Source: Lactifluus volemus
Lineage: Eukaryota; Basidiomycota; Agaricomycetes; Russulales; Russulaceae
Reading direction: 5' to 3'
Length of the DNA: 64,000 nucleotides
Assembly: GCA_022376515.1 (NCBI GenBank)
Contig: WTXI01000006.1
Span: 1,240,001 to 1,304,000 of the forward strand
Under the pieces are notes generated by a model. The model was not told the origin of the DNA. It made no database searches and saw only the letters and a program-made list of their open reading frames with translations. Of this stretch, positions 49,341-60,689 are shown one piece after another. A program made the translations under genes and the position numbers. How positions within the stretch are numbered: the stretch's first letter is position 1; every line of letters begins with the position of its first letter.

Positions 49341-50115
49341 TCTACTAGTACACGGGTTGTTTGTCAAAGTCAACGACATTTCCGGCCCGAATGGGTTTGA
49401 ATGTGAATTGATTGGGCTGGTATGCATCTCATCAGGTGGGACTCATTGCATCCGCATTTCGTCTGAATTCTGCACGAGCTACTGAGCATGCCCCTGGACG
49501 ACGCTTGGAACCAGGTGTGTCGATATCTTGTCATACTTTCATGAATAGTCCGCTCTTTCTGTTTGACGATCTGAGACCACTACAGCAGCTTGACACCATG
49601 AAACCACCTGCACTCCAGTCACGGTGTTTCAAACCTTGGCGGATCACTTGCCCTCCAACTTGACATTTCATCGATTGCGTGAGCCCACCTTTGCCATTCT
49701 AAACTCAGAAGCGCCCTGCTATTCTTAATGGAATTCCAAAAGCATACATTAGGTATACGAAAATGCTGCAACTACTACCTATGTCATACAGTGTTTTATA
49801 GGAAATGCAGCTGTGCCGAATCGATTCCCACTTACCGAGTCGCGGGCGACTTGCCACACCCCACGCACATGATAGGATCACGGCATACTACCCCTTTCTG
49901 GCCGGCGCTACCACGACATTTCACCTACGATTCTCCCCGATAAGTGCATGGCCAACCTAAGTTGATTGAACCTTGGCCAGCCTCGAACTTAATAGAACAA
50001 CGCGTGGCTGTGTCCTGCAGCACTTTTTAAAGTCCCTAATATGATCATCAGCTGTCCTTCCCGCATATCCTCAGTCACTCTCCCCCCGTCTCTCATTAGA
50101 AGTCCTTTTTTCACC
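49341..50115. promoter_or_regulatory. Upstream region of DUF6533-like copy 1
   Basis: A conserved non-coding segment also found before copies 2 and 4 (landmarks GAAAGTGCTGCAACTACTAC or close variants, CTTGGCCAGCCTCGAACTT, GTGTCCTGCAG). Compared with the others it lacks about 200 bp near 49845. Its persistence directly upstream of each ATG suggests that it holds the promoter. Confidence 0.5.
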
Positions 50116-51894
50116 ATGGGCCCGGATGTGCTTGCTATCACCACCAACATCTCTCCAAGCCAAAGTTCAATCAATGTAGCTGCCTGCGTGCGTGTCGTAG
50201 CGATGTCTATTGCCGTTTATGAGTATGTTGGAATTTGCTATTTTGCGACTCCGTACATGTCACGGTAACCCGTAATCCGGCCACTGGCAGCTATCTCCTT
50301 ACCCTCCCTTTTGAATATCGGTTATACAAGCTTACTCAGAGAATCAGGTAAGAATGGTGATGCGTGTTTGCGAGACAAACTATTGACTAGTAGAACACGC
50401 CATTCGATAGCCTTGGACTGATACTGTTCATTCTTATTCGGTGAGTCGATAGATAGTTGTCGCCTTTGGACACCTTCTCACAGGCTCTGTAGATATGTCA
50501 GCGCAGTCTTGGTGGTCACCAGTGATGTGGGGTTTTTCTACCCCCATTTCACCGCACAAAGTTGTGCCAAGTACGTATATGTCAATCCTGCATTAAGAGG
50601 TCAGTGTCACCACTCTCTGCCTGGCCATCTAGAGTTGAACTTCCCTCCAGAAATCCAGATGATGGTGTCACAGGCAATCCTGGGTATCATGTAAGATTTG
50701 GTTATCCTGTATCCCTCTCACTACCGCGACTAGGAGTCTGATAATGAGTCACAGGACGTACTTCATTGCTCTGCGCAATGTCTGGGTAGGCCGGACCATT
50801 TCGTTGGCATATCTTGCTACTATAGGGGTCTGTCGTGATCGTTCCTGATCAACAGGTTCTCGTGCTGATAAATGAGGACAGTTCCAATGGGTCTGTTACT
50901 TACTCTACCGGTATCGTGAGTTTGACAGCCTCCACCGTGGGCATCATCGACTCACTGACACTGTATGATGCAGCCGCAATGATAAGCGTCAGTGAATCCT
51001 TTTATTGCTTTGTAAAGGGAAATATTGATGGTTGCATGGTTAGACTTCTGCCAATGGCCAGGGAGAGTAAGTTTACATTTACTTCCCCCCATGTAGCCTT
51101 CCTCACGAAAAGTTTTAGTTGCATCGTCCTGACTTCTCATCCAAAATCTCCCATCTCTGTTTGGTCTATGTTCTTGGTAGCTATGATGTATGATTGTCTG
51201 GTGCTGTCAATCGCAGCATACCACCTTCTCAAGATGAAGGTCCCTGGGATGTCGTTGTAAGCAAAGTTCCTTTTAATCAAGCACATGATGTCAGTTCTGA
51301 CTCTTTGCAGCACCTCAAAGCTTTGCAACATGTAGGTGGTCCTCTGAGTGGCAGTTCTCGGAAATCTTACCTGACCTCAGATTGATATATGATGGTCTGG
51401 CATATATTGTCGCGCTTACGGGCATGTTCCTTTTTAGTGCCAGTGATCCCTAGCTGACCACTCTCCTACAGCTGTGAATGCGGTGAACCTCGTCTCGTAC
51501 CGAGGTGCCTCAGGCACCATCCAATCGGTTAGGTAATTGTTTCTGTTTTCTTTCAAAACCAGCAATGAGAGGCTGACCTTGCCGTTTGTAGTGCACCGGT
51601 TGGTTTTGTAGCCACCTGGATCATGACTCAACGCTTTCTCATTCATCCGCGCGGTACGTGCCCGACTTGCTCTAGACCCGGTCTATTGATCCACTGGGGT
51701 ACCGGTGATTAGAGGCCACAACGAATCATAGCCATGTCGTTGAAGTGACACGACCAACACTACGTGTGAACCCGCTTGCCACGGAAAGGAGAATGGTAGA
51801 GCATGGGGCTGATGAGGCTTGCACATCGGAGTTAGGAAAGAGCACGCAGAGTGACATCGAGAAATCAGAAACCGTGGATACTTACCCGGTGTAA
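50116..51894 (+). CDS. DUF6533-like multi-pass membrane protein, copy 1
   Basis: The ATG at 50116 gives MGPDVLAITTNISPSQSSIN, then VAACVRVVAMSIAVY with an intron starting at the following GTATGT. Exons continue YLLTLPFEYRLYKLTQRI, LVVTSDVGFFYPHFTAQ, CAKYVYVNPALR, MMVSQAILGI, TYFIALRNVWVGRTISLAYL, IVPDQQVLVLINEDSSNG, NCIVLTSHPKSPISVWSMFL-like text, YDCLVLSIAAYHLLKMKVPG and, across an intron, SLGY-type APVGFVATWIMTQRFLIHPR, then a polar tail ending at 51894. The pattern of a short first exon ending in a Tyr-Glu/Asp-Tyr segment, seven hydrophobic segments and the final TWIM(T/S)QR helix is that of Agaricomycete DUF6533 proteins, whose function is unknown. About eight introns. The frame around 50825 needs an extra intron or an indel. 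Confidence 0.75.
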
Positions 51895-52545
51895 GGCAGA
51901 AGTACCTCTGTCCTTACAATCACGCATTTCTGCCTCTTCCGTTCTACAACCTCCTCATCTACTCTCGCCCGACATCCTCAGTATCTCAACAACGATCCCG
52001 GACCACCATTGCGTCACGAAGCCATACCGTTTATGCCCCTCACGCCCTACGACACCGCCAACTTGGCCTCGACTTTGAACGCCTCAGGCATGAGTCTCTG
52101 CTGTGCGGTCTCACGTCGTGTCTACGGTATTCCGTTGACCGGGTCTGGGCTACTAATACATTTCTCAGTTTCCTTTCGTCTCGGAATGTGTGCTACACCT
52201 CTCACTTCGTCAAGATTTTTATTTTTCTCTTCTCCCCTCTTCTCGTTCCCTGTCATTGTCTCAGCCAATTTTGTGCCTCTCTACTTTTTGGAGACCTCCC
52301 TCATCTTATCGCTTGTGACTTTTTGTTACGTATACTTTGTCCACAACACTGATACTTGTGCAGTTCGTTGGTTGTCCATACTCTACATCTGTTGTCCTCA
52401 CTTTGGTCGCATCTAGTTACACTCTCAGGTGTGTAAAGGTCCCAGGTTAATGCAATGGGGGAGAAACAAAGCATCACTGTATCCCCCTTTCCTTGTTTAA
52501 AAGCCTTTCAATGATTCAAATTCAATTGATGGTCTGTGCTGAGGC
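51895..52545. repeat. Conserved 3' block after DUF6533 copy 1
   Basis: Repeated after copy 2 at about 57156-57675. A possible last exon is visible, with HPQYLNNDPGPPLRH and PLTPYDTANL at about 51975-52070, in line with a GTAAGG donor just before the apparent stop of both copies. The acceptor is poor in this copy, so it may be 3' UTR instead. Confidence 0.55.
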
Positions 52546-52820
52546 CTGAGGACTCGGAGCCGCCGCTATATACTAGTACTATGTAGCGCAGCAACTACAT
52601 TGTCCTTTGAGGTGCTACTAGTAGCCACGCCCACTTCGTCTGCCGAAGCTCTCCTCAGACAGGGTCCGGCCACATACTGTTGTCATACCGATTACGACGC
52701 CAGGGTGACAGCCTCCGAAGCCGAAATCGAACGCGCCGAGGCATGCCAAGAGGGGGACGCTCGAAGCGTCTAGAAGCGCGATCCAGACGTGTTTGTTGAG
52801 TTTCTTTGTTTGATTCGATG
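52546..52820. other. GC-richer spacer between duplication units
   Basis: Not present in the second junction. One plus-strand frame reads SSAEALLRQGPATYCCHTD then RVTASEAEIERAEACQEGD with coding-like composition, broken by a stop near 52770. It may be a fragment of an unrelated gene or element. Confidence 0.4.
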
Positions 52821-53355
52821 TACTGCGCAAGTGCCCCAATGCCCGACTTCGTAACTTCGATGAGATCAAGCTGCATTCACTTTTTTTATGGAATGTCAGC
52901 TTCCCTGCATTTGAACTGATTGAGAACCCAGTGACTGGGACGTGCTTTCGAATCGATTGATGGCCCCACCGTGGATACCCGACATCGGCGGTGGTAATGA
53001 CCTTGGCCCCGACCCGGAGTGCTTTGCCCTTACCGCTAGGACTCCCTATAGCGCAGAGGATGACCCTATTCGTGGTCTCTCATTCCGATTTTCTCCTGTG
53101 GCTTTGACACCAACATGTCAACGCCACCAGTGAGTGTTCCGTTCGCCTGGAGACGCTCTCCCTGCGGTAGTCAACTGGGTTGAGGGTAGCGCACCCGTCC
53201 TGGGAGTATCATCACCCTCGTCGTGTACGGGCGACGGATCATATGATGTCCTTCCAGATGCGGGAAAGTGCTACTCTCTCAGTTTGCGCCGACCCGCTAT
53301 AAGCAGGAAGAGCCTGGCTGCTACCACTAGGACGCTGGGTGAAAAATGCTTTTAG
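52821..53355 (+). pseudogene. AGC kinase 3' fragment (copy of 44937-45500)
   Basis: Starts abruptly inside the kinase with RKCPNARLRNFDEIK, then SNRLMAPPWIPDIGGGNDL, ECFALTARTPYSAEDDPI and RGLSFRFSPVALTPTCQRHQ, then in another frame GDALPAVVNWVEGSAPVLG. It lacks the whole catalytic domain, and an extra T near 52887 breaks the frame, so it cannot encode a kinase. It is the left edge of duplication unit 2. Confidence 0.88.
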
Positions 53356-53392
53356 AAGACGCTCGGATGCAAAATATTGAAGATGTAGGGCA

Positions 53393-54480
53393 CCCGTGTC
53401 AACTGGCATCAACATCGTTTAACTATATTTATGGGACAAGTTGAGTATCCACCAAGTGTAGGCCCTGTTACTATCACTGAAGGACTCTCTCTTACATTGG
53501 ATACTATCCTTTTCAAGCTAGGCTCTGCACTTATTTCGGTTCTTCTGGACCAAAGACTTTGTACCGATTTCCAAGGAAAAAGGGACGACGGGCGCAGGAC
53601 TATGTCGTAACTTGTGGGATACGGACAGCGTTGGTACATAGCTTGGAAGGGAGATGCCACTGATACACCGCTTCGGTAGTACACGTAAAGGAGGATAACA
53701 TTGTGTCGGGAGTGCCAGTGTTGGGACATGTTGCTCTACGCTTACAGAGAGATGGAGGAACGTAGAATGTAGAGGAAGACGAAGGGAAGTTGCGGCGGTG
53801 CGAGAAAACGTAGATTATTGTCTCCCATTGTAGCCACCACCTCACAAGCCAAACACTCACTTGCACCGCTTGACATATGGCCCTTTAGACTTGGTTGTCA
53901 TGCTCGCCCATGGGATTACTTGGTCTTTATTGCTAGATGACCCGTTATTAGTCACTATGGGGGGTACCAGGGACACGTGGTGCCCGAGTCCTAATTCGGA
54001 CACAGTCACGTGATGCAGGTACTCGTTTCGTTTCGTCTTATCTATACAACAACGTAATTTAGTCTACCCCTGGGAATTCAGCCAATTTGCGACAACATGC
54101 ACAACTTGACGTCCCACGGGTAATATAAGCCGTCAAAAAGTGGTAGGTGTTGCTCTGTCAGGTTGTTGGTATGTCGGAAACGAGGGATTGCCATTTACGG
54201 ATCACATGCAGCGCCCTGTTAGGTTTGTGTCACAATTTTATTCTTCAACCCGTACCAAAACTTGTGCGTATTTCAGACTTACCTGTTTTTTTTACCCACA
54301 CCTCAACATCTGCCAGACACGTACCATGATCTCGTCCGCCTCCCTGAACCTCGAACCTCACTATCATTGCTCATTCCGGGTCTACGCCCTCGACATTGAC
54401 CTGAACCCGTCCACTGCATCACTTTATCATAGATGAGATAAAGCGCCGCAGTAGTCGGATTCCGCTGAATATACAGTACT
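53393..54480. repeat. Block R, copy 2
   Basis: Collinear with 45519-46540 and 61136-62310. More similar by eye to the third copy: both share AACCTCGAACC/AACCTTGAACC text and the AGATGAGATAAAGCGCCGCA stretch at the 3' end. The frame at 54140-54436 is inside the repeat and is not supported as a gene. Confidence 0.85.
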
Positions 54481-55369
54481 CCTAGCCTCTAGCTCTATAC
54501 GGGTTATTGTCGATGTCAACAGGCGAACTTAAAGATATTAGGACTTTTCCGGCCCCTGCACGACGCTTGGAATCAGGTGTGTCGATATCTTTCCTTCATG
54601 AATCGTCCGCTCTCTGAAACTACCACAGCAGCTTGACACCATAAAACCACCTGCACTCCCGTCACGGTGTTTCACACCTTGCCGGATCACTTGCCCTCCA
54701 ACCCGACATTTCGTCGATTGCGTGCGCCCAACTTCGCCATTCAGATTTCAGAAGCGACCCACTTGTCTTTATGGAATCCCTAAGCATAGATAAGGTATAC
54801 GAAAGTGCTGCAACTACTACCCATGTTATACAATGTTTTATAGCAAATGCAGCTGTACCGAATTGATTCCCACTTACCGAGTCGCTATTGTACTAAAAGT
54901 TGAAACTTGTGCCTCACCGATGATAGGCTATGTGGTGGAAATATGGCAACGAAGTTGCACTGTGTAGGGAATTTCTCCCTGATTCGTCTGATTGACCTCC
55001 CCGCAATACAGGGCCTGGGGGTTCTTGACATATGTATTTGGGATGGGACCTGCGCTGCTCTTTGATGTGGTACCAGATAGGCTACTTACCACACTCCGCA
55101 CACATGATTGATAGGATCATGCATACTACTACCCTCTTCTGGCCAACTTCTCACGGTGCCATCACGATGTTTCACCCACGATTCTCGCTACTGGGTAGTA
55201 AGTGAATGGCCGACTTAAATTGATTGAACCTTGGCCAGCCTCGAACTTCAGAGAACAACGCGTGCCTGTGTCCTGCAGTACTTATAAGTCCCTAACATGA
55301 TCATCAAGTTGTCCTTCCCGTATCTCAGTCACTCACCCTCCGTTTCTCTTTACAAGTCCTTTTTTCAGC
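54481..55369. promoter_or_regulatory. Upstream region of DUF6533-like copy 2
   Basis: Collinear with the segment before copies 1 and 4. It carries the 200-bp portion missing from copy 1 (about 54890-55080) and lacks the two insertions present in copy 4. Confidence 0.5.
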
Positions 55370-57155
55370 ATGGGCCCGGATGTGCTTGTTATCGCTACCC
55401 CCATCTCTCCAAGTCAAAGCTCAATCAATGTAGCTACCTACGTGCGTGTTGTGGCGATGTCTATTGCCGGTTATGAGTATGTTGCAATTTGTGACTATTT
55501 GCGTCTCTGTACATGTCTAACCCGTATTCGGCCAGCTATCTCATTACCCTCCCATTTGAATATCGGTTATACAAGCTTACTCGGCGAATTAGGTAAGAAT
55601 CGTGATGCGTGTTTGCGAGACAAGCTATTGACTAGAACACACCATTCGATAGCTCTGGACTGATATTGTTCATCCTTATTCGGTGAGTCGATAGATAGTT
55701 GTCGCCTTTGGACACCTTCTCACAGGCTCTGTAGATATGTAAGCATGGCCTTGATGGTGACCAGTGATGTGGGGTTTTTCTACTCCCGTTTCACCACACA
55801 AAGCTGTGCCAAGTACATATATGTCAATCCAATATTAAGAGGTCGGTGTCACCACTCTCTGCCTGGCCATCTAGAGTTGAACTTCCCTCCAGAAATCCAG
55901 ATGATGGTGTCACAGGCAATCCTGGGTATCATGTAAGATTTGGTTATCCTGTATCCCTCTACCGCGACTAGGAGTCTGATAATGAGTCACAGGACGTACT
56001 TCATTGCTCTGCGCAATGTCTGGGTAGGCCGGACCATTTCGTTGGCATATCTTGCTACTATTGGGGTCTGTCGTGATCGTTCCTGATCTACAGGTTCTCA
56101 TGCTGATAAACGAGGACAGTTCCAATGGCCCTGTTACTTACTCTACCGGTATCGTGGGTTTGACAGCCTCCACCGTGGGCATCATTGACTCACTGACATT
56201 GTATGATGCAGCCGAAACGATAAGCGTCAGTGAACCCTTTCATTGCTTGTAAAGGGAAATATTGATAGTTGCATGGTTAGACTTCTGCCAGTGGCCAGGG
56301 AGAGTAAGTTTACAGTTAGTTCCCCCCATGTAGCTTTCCTCACGAAAAGTTTTAGTTGCATCATCCTGGATTCTCATCCAAAATCTCCCGTCTCTGTTTG
56401 GTCTATGTTCTTGGTAGCTATAATGTATGATTGTCTGGTGCTGTCAATCTCAGCACACTACCTTCTCAAGATGAAGGTCGCTGGGACGTCGACGTAAGCA
56501 AAGATCCTTTAACTCGAGCACACGACGTCGGGTCTGACTCTTTGTAGCACCTCAAGGCTTTGGAAGATGTAGGTGGTCCTCTGAGTGGCAGTTCTCGGAA
56601 ATCTTACTTGACCTTAGATTGGTATATGATGGTCTGGCATATATTGTCGCGCTTACGGGCATGTTCCTTTTTAATGCCAGTGATTCCTAGCTGACCACTT
56701 TCCTACAGCCGTGAATGCGGCGAGCATCGTCTCGTACCGACATGCCTCAAGTTCCATCCAATCAGCTGGGTAATGTTTTTTCTCTTCTTTCAAAATCATC
56801 CATGAGAGGCTGACCTTGCCGTTTGTAGCGCACCGCTTGGTTATGTAGCCACCTGGATCATGACCCAACGCTTTCTCATTCATCCACGCAGTACGTGCCT
56901 GACTTTCTCTAGACCTGGTCCATTGATCCACTGGGGTACTGGTGATTAGAGGCTATGGCGGATCATACCCATCTCATTATGGCGACGCCACAGACGCTAC
57001 TAGTACATGTGAACTCGCCTGCCACGGCTCCCCCAGAAAGGAAAATGGTAGAGCATGGGGCTGATGATGCTCTCACACCGGAGTTAGGAAAAGAATTTAC
57101 CAACAAGCAGGGTGACATCGAACAATCAGTAGCCGTGGAAATTCACCCGTTGTAA
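55370..57155 (+). CDS. DUF6533-like multi-pass membrane protein, copy 2
   Basis: The ATG at 55370 gives MGPDVLVIATPISPSQSSIN, then VATYVRVVAMSIAGYEY. The exon series matches copy 1: LPFEYRLYKLTRRI, LMVTSDVGFFYSRFTTQ, KYIYVNPILR, MMVSQAILGI, TYFIALRNVWVGRTISLAYL, IVPDLQVLMLINEDSSNG, FLTKSFSCIILDSHPKSPVS, YDCLVLSISAHYLLKMKVAG, APLGYVATWIMTQRFLIHPR. The polar C-terminal tail NSPATAPPERKMVEHGADDA to VEIHPL ends at 57155, longer than in copy 1. Membrane location is clear from the hydrophobic segments; the function of this family is unknown. The same frame problem as in copy 1 occurs just before IVPDLQVL (about 56070). Confidence 0.77.
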
Positions 57156-57675
57156 GGCAGCATGACCTCTGTCCTTACAATCACGCATTTCTGCCTCTTC
57201 CGTCACGTTCTACAGCTTCCTCATCTACTCTCATCCACCATCCTCAGTATCTCAACAATGATCCCGGACCACCATTGCGTCATCAAGCCATACAGTTTGT
57301 TCCTCTCACGCCCTATGACACCGCCAACGACTGTGAACGCCTAAGGTCTAAGTCTATGCTGTGCGGTCTCACGTCGTGTCTACAGTATTCCGTTCTGTAC
57401 TTCTCCCCTTTTTGGAGACCTCCGTCATCTTATCGCTTGTGACTTTTTGTTACTCATTTTTGACCGCAGTACTCGTACTCATGCCGTTTGTTAAAAGTAT
57501 GTTGGCGTCTGTCCATAATATACGTCTGCTGTCCTCACTTTGGTCGTGTCTAGCTACAGTACGTTGCCAGGTGTATGTAAAGGCCCCAAGTTCGTGCAAT
57601 GAGGGAGAATCACTGTATCCCCCTTTCCTTGTTTGAAAGCCTTTCGAAGATTTTGAATTTATATTGATGATCTGT
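57156..57675. repeat. Conserved 3' block after DUF6533 copy 2
   Basis: Collinear with 51895-52545, including HPQYLNNDPGPPLRH-like text near 57240 and ACTGTATCCCCCTTTCCTTG near 57610. It marks the right edge of duplication unit 2. Confidence 0.6.
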
Positions 57676-58255
57676 CGTTCCCGTGGCGATGCTGCCCATG
57701 TACTACTAGCTGTTTCACGTCTTGCGTTAGCTGTCAAACCCCGCCTACGCAATTCTTCTATTTCCCTTTCACCCCTCTCTTCCTTCCTTCGTCTTCCACC
57801 GAATTTATACTCCCAGAAGCACAACTTATCAACAGCGGGTCTTTAATCTACACTGCTTTCAGCTCTGTTTGAAGCCACTGAACTCGGAGACGCTGCCAAG
57901 TCGGCATGTTACGCCATCGCATACATGCAATATTTCGGGTCTCCCTGTATTGGTAGGCATACTATTCACACCCTATCTAAGTCAGTAAAACAGTTTTTGA
58001 AACATGAATGAACGAGTAGCCAGAAAAAAAAATAATTGTTCACAGGGTCCAAAGGTTCGATCCCCGCCAAAACGCGGTTATGAAAAGGAATAACGCGTAC
58101 TGTACGTTCGAAAGGCCATTGAAATGTACTGCGGGGAGCGGCAAAGCATCGCTGCTACTCCTTTCTTCTAAGTAACTCTCGTTTGGCTTGTCTGTAGTTG
58201 TTTCGCGCCTGACACGTGCTCTCTACAGAATTCCCCTGAAGCACGTACAGCGGTC
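57676..58255. other. Intergenic, no gene supported
   Basis: Pyrimidine-rich then AT-rich. A GGTTCGATCC box at 58054-58063 resembles a Pol III B box, but no tRNA fold can be drawn around it. Confidence 0.4.
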
Positions 58256-60074
58256 TCAAGCATGGGCCGGGGAAAGGGAAAGGTAGGTGTCTCCGCCGCT
58301 GACCCGGTTGGCGTCTATGCCTGCTGTTCGCTCGATGCACAGCACTCGTTGCTCGACATCGTTCTCTGAGAGGGATCTAGCAGCCAGGATCACTCGAGGT
58401 GCTCGCATGGGCGATGCCTCTACACTAAAAATGCTTCGTTCTTCTCTGGCCGCTAACAATTCCGCTCGATCAAAAGACTGGGTCTAGGGGAAATCGGGAA
58501 CATACCACGCGTGCGAATGAGAAGGCGTTGACTCATGATTCCAATGGTAGCAAAACCAAACGACGAACTACAAAGCCAGATGTCGCGGGGGCAGGTCAGG
58601 GCGCCAGTGATGGTTTTGAAAAGCAAAAAAAAACAATTTACCCAGCTGTTTGGATGGCATCTGGAAGATGCCGAAACAAGATGATGTTCATCACATTCAC
58701 AACTGTAGGACAGAAATCAGCTAGAAATCACTGACACAGCAAAGGAACATGCCCGTAAGTGCAACAATATATGCCAAGCCATCATATATCAATCTTAGAG
58801 TTTGGTAAGACTTCCGACAACTGCCACCGGCAGTGCCACTTACATTTTCAGAAGTTTTGACATGCTGCAAAGAGTCAGGGACGGTAGTACGTAGTTAAGC
58901 TAAAGGGATTTATCTTACGTTGACATCCCTTGAATCTTCATCCTGAGAAGGTAGTATGCTGCGATCGAGAGGATGAGACAATCGTATAACATAGCCGCAA
59001 AGTACATGGACCAAGTAGCGATGGGGGAATCTGGACGAGAATTTGAAACAAGGCAACTAAAGGTTTTCGTGAGAAAGGTTAGATGGGGAGATCTGACTTG
59101 AAACCTTGGACTTACTCTCCGTAAGGCTGACCAGAAGTCTAACCATGCAACATTAAATATCCCCCTCACTAATACAAGGTAGAAGAAAGCCGCACTTACG
59201 CCCGTCATCACTGCTGTATTGTGGACGGAGCCAGTCACCAGTGAGTTGGTAGTACTTGCGACGGAAGCTTTGACTCACGACGCCGGTATGCCAAGGTAGA
59301 TACCCACTCGTACTGTCCGCCAAGTCAGTTGTCAGTCCGAGAATCTGTAGATTAGGAACGATCACAACGTACCCCTACAACAACAAAATAAGCCATTATT
59401 ACGGTCCGGCCTACCCAGACTTTGCGTAGCGAGATGCCATACGTCCTAGAGCTCATTGTTAGACATTGGGTAGTGGTATGATAATCACTGAGCTCACCGA
59501 AGAGCTAGGATTGCCTGGGACACCATTAGTTGGATGACTGGGAATAAACTTAATCCTGAGTGACCGGGCAGTTTGTGCTGACACCGGTGACCAACCTTTG
59601 AATACAGGGATGGTATAGAAGTAGTGGCCACAGATGTTCGGTGTGAACTCGGGGTAGAAAAACCCCACATTGCTGAGCACTATCACGACCACACTTGAAT
59701 ACCTACAGAATCTGTGAGTAGATGTGCAAGGGATAATATCGAAGGGCATGCCGAATGAGAATGAACAGAGTCAGACTAGTAGGGCTAGTATTGAACGTGT
59801 TCCAGTCAACAAAAGTTTGTCATACGCAAACCTGGTCATCACCCTTCTTACTTTTTTCTATGAGAAGACTTATACAACCGATATTCCAAAGGGAGGGTCA
59901 AGAGATAGCTGGCAGAATGTGAGTCACGATGAGAGCTAGCGAGATAAAATGAACAACATACTCATAAGCTGCAATAGACATTGCGGCAACACGCAAGCAG
60001 GTAGCTGTTGTCATTGCACTTTGAGATGGATGAATCCTGATGCCAGTGCCGGCAGCGAGCATGCTAGTATCCAT
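58256..60074 (-). CDS. DUF6533-like multi-pass membrane protein, inverted copy 3
   Basis: The ATG at 60074 gives MDTSMLAAGTGIRIHPSQSA then TTATCLRVAAMSIAAYEY. Further exons have SSVVVIVLSNVGFFYPEFTP, GHYFYTIPVFK, VWVGRTVIMAYFVVVG, IVPNLQILGLTTDLAD, FLTKTFSCLVSNSRPDSPIA, TWSMYFAAMLYDCLILSIAA, YYLLRMKIQG, VVNVMNIILFRHLPDAIQTA and SSFGFATIGIMSQRLLIRTR. A possible cytosolic C-terminal exon (SFDRAELLAAREERSIFSVE to GIDANRVSGGDT) ends at 58256. It is clearly paralogous to copies 1, 2 and 4 but more divergent than they are from each other, so it is the older branch. Its promoter and first codons form one arm of the inverted repeat ending at 61077. Confidence 0.75.
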
Positions 60075-60450
60075 GAGGGAAAGAACCTGTACTAGTCACG
60101 AAAGACGCAGGGAGAATATAAAGAGGGCGGGAAGGGCAAGCTTTGCAGTCTGATGATGACTGTGTAATAATACTAGTATCTAAGAATACTGCGTGACGGC
60201 CCGAGCCGCGGGTGGACTTGAGGACGTGGGTCATGGCTTCACTTCTCTGCCAAGGAGGATGGGTAGCGAGAGGTTGCGGTCGACCGGCCGAAGGATCTGA
60301 AGTCGCGATTGCAACTCCGAGGTTATACGAGCGCGCGAGACGAAAACGACGGAAAACGAGCGATAACGAGATGGAACGGGATCACGCGAGAATGGGGACT
60401 AGGTAGGCAATCGCTTAGATGCCCTTACGACTACTGTAGTAGTTTAGAAG
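60063..60450. repeat. Large inverted repeat, left arm
   Basis: Pairs with 60690-61077. Both arms contain GCTAGTATCCATGAGG, GGGAGAATATAAAGAG, CAGTCTGATGA, TGGGTCATGGCTTCACTTCT, GAAGGATCTGAAGTCGCGAT and CGAGCGATAACGAGATGGAA, with scattered mismatches. The arm includes the start codon and promoter of DUF6533 copy 3. The matching 60-70 residue frames on opposite strands (60212-60406 and 60735-60959) are simply the two arms and are not called as genes. Confidence 0.9.
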
Positions 60451-60606
60451 TTTTTTAAAAAAAATCTGCATTTATATCCCACAACGTGTATCTATCACAA
60501 AGACGCGGTCCCCGGGGTACAGGATTGGAACAGGCGGCGGAGGGAGGAGCGTGAAGGTTAACGAGAGAACTGAACGGATGGGTGACAGGTATGGGACGGT
60601 GGGGGG
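60451..60606 (-). mobile_element. SINE-like short insertion with target-site duplication, copy a
   Basis: Flanked by the 10-bp direct repeat AGTTTAGAAG (60441-60450 and 60607-60616). Read on the minus strand it begins C-rich, passes TGTTCCAATCCTG (B-box-like) and ACCGCGTCTTTGTGATAG, and ends AAATGCAGATTTTTTTT. The 3' portion resembles the insertion at 63293-63440. It has no coding capacity. It sits in the spacer between the inverted-repeat arms. Confidence 0.65.
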
Positions 60607-60689
60607 AGTTTAGAAGTAAGTTACAAGGAGATCACCCTGAGCCCGGGCCGATCGAGCGGCCGTCCAGTAACTGTATAGTAGCCTAATAC

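Noticed and set aside
54140..54436. Open frame in block R copy 2, repeated in copy 3 at 61900-62256
   Set aside because: Not conserved in copy 1, no start context or domain; part of a non-coding duplicated block.
58030..58100. Possible tRNA gene around a GGTTCGATCC B box
   Set aside because: The T-arm stem does not pair, no acceptor stem can be drawn, and the upstream part is an A-rich run. Treated as chance or a degenerate Pol III relic.
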